A stretch of DNA of 64,000 bases, taken from Volvox africanus. Lineage: Eukaryota > Chlorophyta > Chlorophyceae > Chlamydomonadales > Volvocaceae. Shown one piece after another: positions 36,299 to 47,543 of this stretch. Position numbers and translations under genes: made by a program. Below the pieces are notes generated by a model. It had not been told where the DNA came from and did not search any database. It saw only the letters and a program-made list of their open reading frames with translations. The stretch lies in contig BSDZ01000029.1 of the NCBI GenBank assembly GCA_030268105.1, positions 1 through 64,000 on the forward strand, given 5' to 3'. Position 1 is the stretch's first letter; each line of letters starts with the position of its first letter.

Positions 36299-36319
36299 GG
36301 CTGCCGGGTGCCGGCAGCC
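36299..36319. repeat. Perfect 9-base GC-rich inverted repeat, 3-base loop
   Basis: Arms ggctgccgg and ccggcagcc flank gtg. It is present in all units. In S1 (near 4619-4638) one loop or stem base is missing, the only indel in that spacer, which is typical of a polymerase or base-calling problem at a strong hairpin. Confidence 0.8.
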
Positions 36320-36684
36320 AGGGTTGGCCTTTCAAGGGGGGACGGATATAGATGGCGTGGACACCCCGAACGTGCGCCCTCCACGTCTCGGTGCTAATTT
36401 CCATACGATCATCTTTTTCCCATCTTGGACGGACCCTGATGGTGGGACCCGCTATTTCCAAAAAATAACACCTGATGTAATGACATCTGAAACTAGTATT
36501 ATTGCCGGTTGGTAACCTCGACCATGTGATTGGGTGTTGAGGAAAGTGCAGAGAATGTACAGTGTGATATAACATTCCGTACGGACTGCTGGACACCCTG
36601 AGTGTGTCAAAAGATGTTACATGAGCCACACTGTACCTACTTTCTTACGTTCTCTGGATGCGGGCATTTGTTCGTTGGAGGAGT

Positions 36685-36692
36685 TATAAATA
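36685..36692 (+). promoter_or_regulatory. TATAAATA box-like site on the plus strand
   Basis: A perfect TATAAATA match on the plus strand, in an otherwise mixed-composition stretch. The nearest ATG downstream opens only an 18-codon frame, so no product is evident. It may be chance. Confidence 0.15.
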
Positions 36693-36924
36693 CCGATACC
36701 TGTAACGGCATGTCTCAAACACGGCTCATTTGGAAGATGCGGCGCATTCAGGCATGCGAAAGATAAGATCAGCTCTGAGGCGTACGAGAACAATCAAACC
36801 ATGCAATTCTAGTCTGCTTTATGACGTTCATGCAGCGATTGCATTGATGCACCGATGAACCGCCCCTAGATTGCCCCCTGCCTGCTGTCGTGAACATGTC
36901 ATCTACCTCCCCCTCCGCGCTCAC

Positions 36925-36981
36925 CTCCGTCCTCAAAGCCACGCCACCTCTACCTCCAGCTTCGAGTGCTGTCCTGCACAT
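36925..36981 (-). other. Candidate short first exon (19 codons) with strong donor, minus strand
   Basis: ATG at 36981 (A at -3) opens a frame reading MCRTALEAGGRGGVALRTE and meets a consensus donor, gag then gtgagc, at 36925/36924. A TATA-like site lies about 215 bases upstream (37197-37203). This could be a first exon of the array gene with a long intron, or of another transcript. I found no downstream acceptor that joins it in frame with confidence, so it stays a candidate. It is repeated in all units. Confidence 0.22.
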
Positions 36982-37007
36982 TGTTGAGCCCCGCTAATGC
37001 CACCTGA

Positions 37008-37034
37008 CCAATCCTTCCAATCCCTCCAATCCTT
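37008..37034. repeat. Three tandem 9-base CCAAT-containing repeats
   Basis: CCAATCCTT, CCAATCCCT and CCAATCCTT follow one another directly. On the minus strand they are ATTGG motifs between the TATA-like site (37197) and the ATG at 36981. They might be CCAAT-type sites, but the position downstream of the TATA is unusual, so this may simply be a small tandem repeat. Confidence 0.4.
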
Positions 37035-37196
37035 CCAGCCGTCATCCGCACGTGCACTGTCCATCATCCATCTCTGCAGCCGCTAACCTCTGCACGCCTT
37101 TTCTCCCCACCACCACCGTCACCGGGGCTTCCTCTCCGCTGCCTGTGTCACCGCCATCATTGCCAACCAGTCTGGGGTCCCACAATTTCCTATCAC

Positions 37197-37203
37197 TATA
37201 TAT
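37197..37203 (-). promoter_or_regulatory. TATA-like site in the spacer, minus strand
   Basis: The minus strand reads ATATATA followed by gtgata. It is oriented towards the array gene and sits about 2.2 kb upstream of its first annotated ATG, with the short ATG-donor segment at 36981-36925 between. If the gene has upstream exons, this is the best promoter candidate in the spacer. No initiator can be fixed from sequence alone. The equivalent site in S1 is at about 5517. Confidence 0.25.
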
Positions 37204-37299
37204 CCACCGCATCCCCTTCTCTTAAGACCGCCACCTCCGTCACCACACCACCGCACACACGCCATAAAGTGCCGCTAAAAGGAAGACAAGAAAAGATGA

Positions 37300-37671
37300 A
37301 TGCTGGCGGTGTCAAGATACTTGAGCAATATTGAACATGAAGACGGTCCAGGCAAAGGCAGGGCAGATATGCATCCTAGGTACAAGGGTGACGCACTGTC
37401 CCGTTGCTGTCATACGAAAACGACATCCATCACCTCCCTGCTAACCGGTGCCATGCCCTATGCGGCATGGCCCAGTGAAGTGGGCACCAAAGACCCAACA
37501 CAGATATGCCTTCTATACGGCATCCATTTATTGTTCACTGCTCAGGCCACAAGTTGTACCTCTGAACGAAAACACGCCCCACCATCCTGTCTAGGAAACA
37601 ACGAACAAGATCGGGAAGATACAATACGCAGTACGAAGCAAGAACGCAGGATGACGCAAATATCTGGTTGA
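37300..37671 (+). other. 123-codon open frame on the plus strand, doubtful gene
   Basis: An ATG-to-stop frame starting MLAVSRYLSN and ending TQISG, present intact in S1, S2 and S5-S10 and broken by indels in S3 and S4. Codon third positions are mixed and the peptide has no recognisable domain. It contains the hairpin at 37447-37488. As the whole spacer is nearly invariant between copies, conservation of the frame says nothing about selection. Most likely it is not coding. Confidence 0.18.
37447..37488. repeat. Nested inverted repeats (possible RNA structure)
   Basis: Outer arms ggtgcc and ggcacc (37447-37452, 37483-37488) enclose a perfect 8-base stem gccatgcc / ggcatggc with a 6-base loop (37450-37471) and a 4-base stem ccca / tggg (37471-37484). 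The outer and inner stems share bases, so they are alternatives. It is present in all units. Confidence 0.5.
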
Positions 37672-37682
37672 CATGTCTGGCC

Positions 37683-37766
37683 ACGATCACGATGTGTTGT
37701 GGTCCACAACGATCATGATGTCGGAAACGTACGGCAATGTGGCTGAGATGCTGCTCAGCTATAGCT
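37683..37766. repeat. Cluster of dyads and a 13-base direct repeat downstream of the gene
   Basis: An imperfect direct repeat (acgatcacgatgt, acgatcatgatgt; one mismatch) flanks a near-perfect palindrome with arms gttgtgg and ccacaac (37696-37710). It is followed by a 6-base stem gctgag / ctcagc (37742-37759) and the palindrome agctatagct (37757-37766). The cluster lies 285 to 370 bases beyond the stop of C7 on its own strand, a plausible place for 3'-end or regulatory structure, but the function is unknown. Confidence 0.45.
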
Positions 37767-38049
37767 CTGGCTAGTTAGGTACGGCACTAGTTTAAATTAT
37801 CCTACATTGGCGGATGAGGCTGTCTTAGTCGTACGAGTCTCATTCTCACCCGGGGCTCTAATAATGTCGAGGGTCTCAATCGTTACCCAATCGACCATCA
37901 TCAAATGGCCACCAGATAAATGAAACAAAACACACGCTGGGCCAACCATCCATATTGCAGAAGGCCGATGTATTTTAGCAGTTGCTGCGGACGTGGCTTA
38001 TTGGGCGACATATTGGTGTCGATGCATGACAGGGGGAATATATCTGCAG

Positions 38050-41000
38050 TCAGCGGTAACTTGGCTGCCCCGCGGCAGCCTCTAGAAGCTTCACAAAAAC
38101 AGACTTAGACGGGGCTGCGATAGACGCCTGGCCACATATCCGCGACCCAAACACCTCCACAAACGTGTCCCGAATCCCCCAACTGCAGGGAGCAGAAATC
38201 GCCGTCGACTTGCTGCCCCTGGACTTATAGCTATAGTGCAGCCGCTCCTCTAGCTTCGTGGGAGTGGTGGGCTGTATTGCTGCCGGGGCAATCGCAGGCG
38301 GCTCCAAGGCTGCTGAAACACTCTCGGCCTGCACGGGCTCCTCAAACCTTATCATCCGCTCCGCCATGTGCACGTCATCCTCGTCATTGAGGAAGATGTA
38401 GTCGTCGGCAGCGTCCAGCGCCTGGCCGTGTGCCTGCATGTGCGTGTTTGTGAGGGAAAGGGAGGGGAGCTCGTAAATAATAACAACGGATTCGGATACA
38501 CATGCTTCCCCCCCATGGCTCACCAAAATCCCCAGTATGCAAACAGACAGCCACGCAGGCACCATGCAGCATTGCGCCTCTGCCCTCTGCCCCACTGGGC
38601 CGCACCATCCTCACCTCTTTCAACAACCGCTTCAGCCTTCGTGACTGGAAGCGGTACAGTTTCATCGACTTCTGGACGTTAGCAAACCTTTCCTGAAGGG
38701 AGTTACACTTCGTAATCTGCTCGTTGCTGCAGCGCACCTGCAAGGGCGTGTAGTCATGGGAGAAGGGTCAATATGCGCGGGGTAGAGTGAAGAAAACGAG
38801 AGAGCAAATGATGGCAAAGGCCGGGCGGAAGCGGCCACAAGATATCTGTCAGTCAGAGAACATGACATATGACACAACTAAAGCACACAGGAACACCCTA
38901 TCTCCAGAGTGCACGGTTCTTTGGCAACCTGAGCCTTGCCTCTACACATGCGATTTAAATAATCTAAAGTCAAACGATGAACGGCAGAGGTGATACATAG
39001 GTGGCGTTTGCAATCTGACCCCTGCCGTACCTGCTCTTCCATCTTCACCACCATAGCTCGAAGCTGAACTATGGTCGCCTCAGCGGCCTCACGTCGCTTC
39101 TCCCCCTCCATCACGGCCGCCCGCAGCTCAGCTGCACCAGCCTCAGCGGTCTCACGCCTCTTCTCCTCCTCTCCTACCGCCGCCCGCAGCTCAGCTGCGG
39201 CAGCCTCAGCGGTCTCACGCCTCTTCTCCTCCTCTCCTACCGCCGCCCGCAGCTCAGCTGCGGCAGCCTCAGCGGCCTCACGCCTCTTCTCCTCCTCTCC
39301 TACCGCCGCCCGCAGCTCAGCTGCGGCAGCCTCAGCGGCCTCACGCCTCTTCTCCTCCTCTCCTACCGCCGCCCGCAGCTCAGCTGCGGCAGCCTCAGCG
39401 GCCTCACGCCTCTTCTCCTCCTCTCCTACCGCCGCCCGCAGCTCAGCTGCGGCAGCCTCAGCGGCCTCACGCCTCTTCTCCTCCTCTCCTACTGCCGCCC
39501 GCAGCTCAGCCGCGGCAGCCTCAGCGGCCTCACGCCTCTTCTCCTCCTCTCCTACCGCCGCCCGCAGCTCAGCTGCGGCAGCCTCAGCGGCCTCACGCCT
39601 CTTCTCCTCCTCTCCTACTGCCGCCCGCAGCTCAGCCGCGGCAGCCTCAGCGGCCTCACGCCTCTTCTCCTCCTCTCCTACTGCCGCCCGCAGCTCAGCC
39701 GCGGCAGCCTCAGCGGCCTCACGCCTCTTCTCCTCCTCTCCTACTGCCGCCCGCAGCTCAGCTGCGGCAGCCTCAGCGGCCTCACGTCGCTTCTCCTCCT
39801 CTCCTACTGCCGCCCGCAGCTCAGCCGCGGCAGCCTCAGCGGTCTCACGCCTCTTCTCCTCCTCTCCTACTGCCGCCCGCAGCTCAGCCGCGGCAGCTTC
39901 AGCGGCCTCACGTCGCTTCTCCTCCTCTCCTACTGCCGCCCGCAGCTCAGCCGCGGCAGCCTCAGCGGCCTCACGCCTCTTCTCCTCCTCTCCTACTGCC
40001 GCCCGCAGCTCAGCTGCGGCAGCCTCAGCGGCCTCACGTCGCTTCTCCTCCTCTCCTACTGCCGCCCGCAGCTCAGCCGCGGCAGCCTCAGCGGTCTCAC
40101 GCCTCTTCTCCTCCTCTCCTACTGCCGCCCGCAGCTCAGCCGCGGCAGCTTCAGCGGCCTCACGCCTCTTCTCCTCCTCTCCTACTGCCGCCCGCAGCTC
40201 AGCCGCGGCAGCCTCAGCGGCCTCATGTCGCTTCTCCAATTCCACCACAGTCGCCCGCAGCTCAGCTGCAGCAGCCTCACGCTGCTGTACTTCTCCATGC
40301 TCGTCCGCTGACTCTTGAGCACAGTCCACCAGCTGCAATCGTCGGATGGGATAACATGCAAAGCATGATGTACAGAAAGGATGCATACACGATCGATCTT
40401 CAACATGCAGACAAAGTCAGGCTCATCAAGTCAGTGTGCAGGTGTCATTGTCGCCCACGGCTAACATAGGGGTTTGGGCTGCCGCGAGCCTTTATAACCT
40501 TATAAACCACGAATATCGTTCGCCATATATACACCGCGACTGTGGGTTGTAGCCTAAGTCAGTTGTAGCCAAAAGAAGCTGCTGCATATCTACCAACGAC
40601 AACCAGAACTCACCACTACCGCCGTCGCTGTGGAGCACTCCTTGCGGTTGGCCAGTGCCGAAGAGGGCTGCAGCAACTGCGCGGACGCTGGTAGGTGCAC
40701 CTGCTCCTTGTCTTGAGCCTGGAGCTTCAGAAAATTCCATGATCGAAACCATCCTTCCTTTGAGAATGCTTGAGCAGTAACCTGTGCGAGAGAACGCAGG
40801 TGCAGGGAACAGAAACAAAGTGTGAGTCTCAGTCGTTCCAAGGTCAGCCCTAAAACAGAGCACACCATGTATACGCACATATACCATCACACACCTTGCG
40901 CACTGTCATAAGCTTCTCCTTGGTGTCATCCACCACTTGCCGGAAGCCGTCACGCAACGGCGTGGCACCGAGATCAAGTCCGAAGTTTCCTCCGCCGCTG

Positions 41001-41278
41001 CTGACACTCATGTGATTGTTTGTCGTAACCTTATCCCTACTGCAGTTATCCTCACGTGCACGGATAACCCACGTCTTCACGTTCGTGAAGGACATCTTGT
41101 TTGCCAGCAAATTTGCCGGTACGACCTCAGTCGACTGAGGCCATGAACGGCTCGCCGCACGATCGCCAGTTGTTTCTGGGGTCCAGAAAGGCCCCGCAGG
41201 TTGAGGGCATGTGACGTGTGCCGCAGGCACAAACCTCTGTGTCCTCGTGACCTTCGTTGGGTTGGAGTTATGCTGCAT
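38050..41278 (-). CDS. Helical-repeat protein gene, copy C7 (intact, 786 residues)
   Basis: Exons are 41278-40895, 40781-40614, 40332-39031, 38737-38615 and 38433-38050. All splice sites and flanking residues equal those of C6. Exon 3 is 63 bases longer, encoding 17 perfect repeats. The change relative to C6 lies in the middle of the array, where C7 has two successive T/C-class units followed by one T/T-class unit. The full frame is open with no indel. The start is ambiguous, as in C6 (ATG at 41278 or 41095). Confidence 0.72.
39112..40182 (-). repeat. 63-base coding minisatellite in C7, 17 units
   Basis: Seventeen perfect-length units (1071 bases). This is the commonest form in the window, shared by C1, C2, C5 and C10 once indels are discounted. 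Confidence 0.96.
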
Positions 41279-44200
41279 TTTGGAGTTCTGGATGCTATAA
41301 TTACTGTTCCTATCCTAAAGAAGACTCAAGTGTTGCGTTTGGTGCGTCCAGGCTAGAGCTGTCAAAGTTCCAAGCCTCAACGGCGGATGTAGGAAAGCTC
41401 GTTTGTGATTTGTGTGTAAACACCGTTATGCATTGATCCAGGAAATTGAGAAACACAACGTGTGTGCAATTTGCTGCTAAAAGTGCTGATAATGCACTTC
41501 GGTCGAACTCCTCAAGTATCGTACGCCTGCGTCTCTTTGAAGTACCCAAATTGAGACAATGATGAAGCAACCTCAATGGCATTCTTAAGGCAGGATTGTG
41601 CTCAAAATGCCTCAGCATGCAGGTTTGCGAACATCTGAATTTGTCGGTGTGGAACTGCACCGCTTAAACGAATAAATGGCAGCTCGCAGGAGGTCAGGAG
41701 CAACGGGAATGGCGTAACCCAACTACGCTGAGTTGCAATCTGTCAACTAAATTCTCAACTTTGCATGCGGAATGGGAGGCTGGAAAGAGAATCCCAAAAT
41801 TTCACACGGCGTCGATGACCTTTGCATTATCCCAGAGACCGGTCGTGCGCCATCAGAGAAACAATTTCACGGACTTTAAGCTTGAACTTAATTTGGGGTG
41901 TGAAGGTATCAAAACTGTCAATGTTGGCTGGTCCGTGTTGGTCATCCTTTTCTCACAGCTGGTCACCCAATGCTGATCCATACGCGTTCCAAATGAACAT
42001 GACGCGTGCCGCCCAGGATAATGTGTTTCGTCGCGGTGTATACGCTTGGAACCTATGATGACCCTATCGGCGAGCCATATTACTCGTGGATTGTGTGCTC
42101 ACTTAGCGCGTTCATACGAATTCATGCTTTCTTCTGCCTTCCATCATTCATGGATCTCGCCTATGCCCGACTGGGTCAGGTATTCACGTTTCGCTGCCGT
42201 CTCATAACGGCACTGCACTGCACTTTGGAATTCATAAAATGTTGATCGTTATCTTTGTTTGCGCCGAGGGCTTGCCCGGGACGGGGGGGACTCATGACAG
42301 GGTTTGTGCGCTTCATACAGTCGATGTCCTGTCTGGCTTCTTTGTACGTTCATACACACACACGCGCGCGCGCACTTCGAACCCCACCCCTACTTATCCT
42401 GGCCTGGGCGCCAGTGTTCCAAAGCCCCGGCCTACCCCATCCCACCCCAAACTCCAATGCGTCGGTGATGATGCCCGCGGGTGCAGTTGGCAGCCGAGGC
42501 TCGCAGAAGGCCGTGCTGGCAGAGGTGTCCTGTACGTCAAGGAGACCGATCCACATATAGGTGTACGGCAGCAGTTTGAAGCGGTTGGGTTCACTGAGGC
42601 TTGACGCTGAACATAGCAGATGCGTTGGCTGCCGGGTGCCGGCAGCCAGGGTTGGCCTTTCAAGGGGGGACGGATATAGATGGCGTGGACACCCCGAACG
42701 TGCGCCCTCCACGTCTCGGTGCTAATTTCCATACGATCATCTTTTTCCCATCTTGGACGGACCCTGATGGTGGGACCCGCTATTTCCAAAAAATAACACC
42801 TGATGTAATGACATCTGAAACTAGTATTATTGCCGGTTGGTAACCTCGACCATGTGATTGGGCGTTGAGGAAAGTGCAGAGAATGTACAGTGTGATATAA
42901 CATTCCGTACGGACTGCTGGACACCCTGAGTGTGTCAAAAGATGTTACATGAGCCACACTGTACCTACTTTCTTACGTTCTCTGGATGCGGGCATTTGTT
43001 CGTTGGAGGAGTTATAAATACCGATACCTGTAACGGCATGTCTCAAACACGGCTCATTTGGAAGATGCGGCGCATTCAGGCATGCGAAAGATAAGATCAG
43101 CTCTGAGGCGTACGAGAACAATCAAACCATGCAATTCTAGTCTGCTTTATGACGTTCATGCAGCGATTGCATTGATGCACCGATGAACCGCCCCTAGATT
43201 GCCCCCTGCCTGCTGTCGTGAACATGTCATCTACCTCCCCCTCCGCGCTCACCTCCGTCCTCAAAGCCACGCCACCTCTACCTCCAGCTTCGAGTGCTGT
43301 CCTGCACATTGTTGAGCCCCGCTAATGCCACCTGACCAATCCTTCCAATCCCTCCAATCCTTCCAGCCGTCATCCGCACGTGCACTGTCCATCATCCATC
43401 TCTGCAGCCGCTAACCTCTGCACGCCTTTTCTCCCCACCACCACCGTCACCGGGGCTTCCTCTCCGCTGCCTGTGTCACCGCCATCATTGCCAACCAGTC
43501 TGGGGTCCCACAATTTCCTATCACTATATATCCACCGCATCCCCTTCTCTTAAGACCGCCACCTCCGTCACCACACCACCGCACACACGCCATAAAGTGC
43601 CGCTAAAAGGAAGACAAGAAAAGATGAATGCTGGCGGTGTCAAGATACTTGAGCAATATTGAACATGAAGACGGTCCAGGCAAAGGCAGGGCAGATATGC
43701 ATCCTAGGTACAAGGGTGACGCACTGTCCCGTTGCTGTCATACGAAAACGACATCCATCACCTCCCTGCTAACCGGTGCCATGCCCTATGCGGCATGGCC
43801 CAGTGAAGTGGGCACCAAAGACCCAACACAGATATGCCTTCTATACGGCATCCATTTATTGTTCACTGCTCAGGCCACAAGTTGTACCTCTGAACGAAAA
43901 CACGCCCCACCATCCTGTCTAGGAAACAACGAACAAGATCGGGAAGATACAATACGCAGTACGAAGCAAGAACGCAGGATGACGCAAATATCTGGTTGAC
44001 ATGTCTGGCCACGATCACGATGTGTTGTGGTCCACAACGATCATGATGTCGGAAACGTACGGCAATGTGGCTGAGATGCTGCTCAGCTATAGCTCTGGCT
44101 AGTTAGGTACGGCACTAGTTTAAATTATCCTACATTGGCGGATGAGGCTGTCTTAGTCGTACGAGTCTCATTCTCACCCGGGGCTCTAATAATGTCGAGG

Positions 44201-44377
44201 GTCTCAATCGTTACCCAATCGACCATCATCAAATGGCCACCAGATAAATGAAACAAAACACACGCTGGGCCAACCATCCATATTGCAGAAGGCCGATGTA
44301 TTTTAGCAGTTGCTGCGGACGTGGCTTATTGGGCGACATATTGGTGTCGATGCATGACAGGGGGAATATATCTGCAG
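41279..44377. other. Spacer S7 between C7 and C8
   Basis: This is 3099 bases and clean. It has T at the marker site (43412). Contents are as described for S6, without the change at 36535. Confidence 0.8.
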
Positions 44378-47300
44378 TCAGCGGTAACTTGGCTGCCCCG
44401 CGGCAGCCTCTAGAAGCTTCACAAAAACAGACTTAGACGGGGCTGCGATAGACGCCTGGCCACATATCCGCGACCCAAACACCTCCACAAACGTGTCCCG
44501 AATCCCCCAACTGCAGGGAGCAGAAATCGCCGTCGACTTGCTGCCCCTGGACTTATAGCTATAGTGCAGCCGCTCCTCTAGCTTCGTGGGAGTGGTGGGC
44601 TGTATTGCTGCCGGGGCAATCGCAGGCGGCTCCAAGGCTGCTGAAACACTCTCGGCCTGCACGGGCTCCTCAAACCTTATCATCCGCTCCGCCATGTGCA
44701 CGTCATCCTCGTCATTGAGGAAGATGTAGTCGTCGGCAGCGTCCAGCGCCTGGCCGTGTGCCTGCATGTGCGTGTTTGTGAGGGAAAGGGAGGGGAGCTC
44801 GTAAATAATAACAACGGATTCGGATACACATGCTTCCCCCCCATGGCTCACCAAAATCCCCAGTATGCAAACAGACAGCCACGCAGGCACCATGCAGCAT
44901 TGCGCCTCTGCCCTCTGCCCCACTGGGCCGCACCATCCTCACCTCTTTCAACAACCGCTTCAGCCTTCGTGACTGGAAGCGGTACAGTTTCATCGACTTC
45001 TGGACGTTAGCAAACCTTTCCTGAAGGGAGTTACACTTCGTAATCTGCTCGTTGCTGCAGCGCACCTGCAAGGGCGTGTAGTCATGGGAGAAGGGTCAAT
45101 ATGCGCGGGGTAGAGTGAAGAAAACGAGAGAGCAAATGATGGCAAAGGCCGGGCGGAAGCGGCCACAAGATATCTGTCAGTCAGAGAACATGACATATGA
45201 CACAACTAAAGCACACAGGAACACCCTATCTCCAGAGTGCACGGTTCTTTGGCAACCTGAGCCTTGCCTCTACACATGCGATTTAAATAATCTAAAGTCA
45301 AACGATGAACGGCAGAGGTGATACATAGGTGGCGTTTGCAATCTGACCCCTGCCGTACCTGCTCTTCCATCTTCACCACCATAGCTCGAAGCTGAACTAT
45401 GGTCGCCTCAGCGGCCTCACGTCGCTTCTCCCCCTCCATCACGGCCGCCCGCAGCTCAGCTGCACCAGCCTCAGCGGTCTCACGCCTCTTCTCCTCCTCT
45501 CCTACCGCCGCCCGCAGCTCAGCTGCGGCAGCCTCAGCGGTCTCACGCCTCTTCTCCTCCTCTCCTACCGCCGCCCGCAGCTCAGCTGCGGCAGCCTCAG
45601 CGGCCTCACGCCTCTTCTCCTCCTCTCCTACCGCCGCCCGCAGCTCAGCTGCGGCAGCCTCAGCGGCCTCACGCCTCTTCTCCTCCTCTCCTACCGCCGC
45701 CCGCAGCTCAGCTGCGGCAGCCTCAGCGGCCTCACGCCTCTTCTCCTCCTCTCCTACCGCCGCCCGCAGCTCAGCTGCGGCAGCCTCAGCGGCCTCACGC
45801 CTCTTCTCCTCCTCTCCTACTGCCGCCCGCAGCTCAGCCGCGGCAGCCTCAGCGGCCTCACGCCTCTTCTCCTCCTCTCCTACCGCCGCCCGCAGCTCAG
45901 CTGCGGCAGCCTCAGCGGCCTCACGCCTCTTCTCCTCCTCTCCTACTGCCGCCCGCAGCTCAGCCGCGGCAGCCTCAGCGGCCTCACGTCGCTTCTCCTC
46001 CTCTCCTACTGCCGCCCGCAGCTCAGCTGCGGCAGCCTCAGCGGCCTCACGTCGCTTCTCCTCCTCTCCTACTGCCGCCCGCAGCTCAGCCGCGGCAGCC
46101 TCAGCGGTCTCACGCCTCTTCTCCTCCTCTCCTACTGCCGCCCGCAGCTCAGCCGCGGCAGCTTCAGCGGCCTCACGTCGCTTCTCCTCCTCTCCTACTG
46201 CCGCCCGCAGCTCAGCCGCGGCAGCCTCAGCGGCCTCACGCCTCTTCTCCTCCTCTCCTACTGCCGCCCGCAGCTCAGCTGCGGCAGCCTCAGCGGCCTC
46301 ACGTCGCTTCTCCTCCTCTCCTACTGCCGCCCGCAGCTCAGCCGCGGCAGCCTCAGCGGTCTCACGCCTCTTCTCCTCCTCTCCTACTGCCGCCCGCAGC
46401 TCAGCCGCGGCAGCTTCAGCGGCCTCACGCCTCTTCTCCTCCTCTCCTACTGCCGCCCGCAGCTCAGCCGCGGCAGCCTCAGCGGCCTCATGTCGCTTCT
46501 CCAATTCCACCACAGTCGCCCGCAGCTCAGCTGCAGCAGCCTCACGCTGCTGTACTTCTCCATGCTCGTCCGCTGACTCTTGAGCACAGTCCACCAGCTG
46601 CAATCGTCGGATGGGATAACATGCAAAGCATGATGTACAGAAAGGATGCATACACGATCGATCTTCAACATGCAGACAAAGTCAGGCTCATCAAGTCAGT
46701 GTGCAGGTGTCATTGTCGCCCACGGCTAACATAGGGGTTTGGGCTGCCGCGAGCCTTTATAACCTTATAAACCACGAATATCGTTCGCCATATATACACC
46801 GCGACTGTGGGTTGTAGCCTAAGTCAGTTGTAGCCAAAAGAAGCTGCTGCATATCTACCAACGACAACCAGAACTCACCACTACCGCCGTCGCTGTGGAG
46901 CACTCCTTGCGGTTGGCCAGTGCCGAAGAGGGCTGCAGCAACTGCGCGGACGCTGGTAGGTGCACCTGCTCCTTGTCTTGAGCCTGGAGCTTCAGAAAAT
47001 TCCATGATCGAAACCATCCTTCCTTTGAGAATGCTTGAGCAGTAACCTGTGCGAGAGAACGCAGGTGCAGGGAACAGAAACAAAGTGTGAGTCTCAGTCG
47101 TTCCAAGGTCAGCCCTAAAACAGAGCACACCATGTATACGCACATATACCATCACACACCTTGCGCACTGTCATAAGCTTCTCCTTGGTGTCATCCACCA
47201 CTTGCCGGAAGCCGTCACGCAACGGCGTGGCACCGAGATCAAGTCCGAAGTTTCCTCCGCCGCTGCTGACACTCATGTGATTGTTTGTCGTAACCTTATC

Positions 47301-47543
47301 CCTACTGCAGTTATCCTCACGTGCACGGATAACCCACGTCTTCACGTTCGTGAAGGACATCTTGTTTGCCAGCAAATTTGCCGGTACGACCTCAGTCGAC
47401 TGAGGCCATGAACGGCTCGCCGCACGATCGCCAGTTGTTTCTGGGGTCCAGAAAGGCCCCGCAGGTTGAGGGCATGTGACGTGTGCCGCAGGCACAAACC
47501 TCTGTGTCCTCGTGACCTTCGTTGGGTTGGAGTTATGCTGCAT
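44378..47543 (-). CDS. Helical-repeat protein gene, copy C8 (intact, 765 residues)
   Basis: Exons are 47543-47160, 47046-46879, 46597-45359, 45065-44943 and 44761-44378. The predicted protein appears identical to that of C6, including the same order of variant repeats (form 16a). Frames are fully open and there are no indels. C6 and C8 share the minisatellite form but differ at the A/T marker in the spacer to their right (T after C6, A after C8), so they are not simply the same unit assembled twice. Confidence 0.72.
45440..46447 (-). repeat. 63-base coding minisatellite in C8, 16 units (form 16a)
   Basis: Sixteen perfect-length units, in the same variant order as C6. Confidence 0.96.

Larger units (their letters stand above)
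34951..38049. other. Spacer S6 between C6 and C7 (reference spacer)
   Basis: This is 3099 bases with no gene I can call with confidence. From left to right: an AT-richer stretch with a 116-codon minus frame whose codon use does not look coding (34982-35332); a cluster of short overlapping plus-strand frames (35433-36276); a CA/CG microsatellite (36026-36047); a candidate minus exon (36118-36278); a GC hairpin (36299-36319); TATA-like sites (36685 plus, 37197 minus); an ATG with a good donor on the minus strand (36981-36925); a 9-base triplicate (37008-37034); a plus frame with a hairpin (37300-37671); and a cluster of dyads (37683-37766). It has T at the marker site (37084) and a unique C to T change at 36535. 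Confidence 0.75.

Noticed and set aside
36066..36629. 187-codon minus frame in the spacer
   Set aside because: It overlaps the more coding-like frame at 36118-36278 in a different phase and has no recognisable domain; likely a chance open frame.
37012..37293. 93-codon plus-strand frame (Pro/His-rich) seen in A-type spacers (for example 30732-31013)
   Set aside because: Four of ten spacers have a stop in it from a single base change, and its composition is low-complexity; not a gene.
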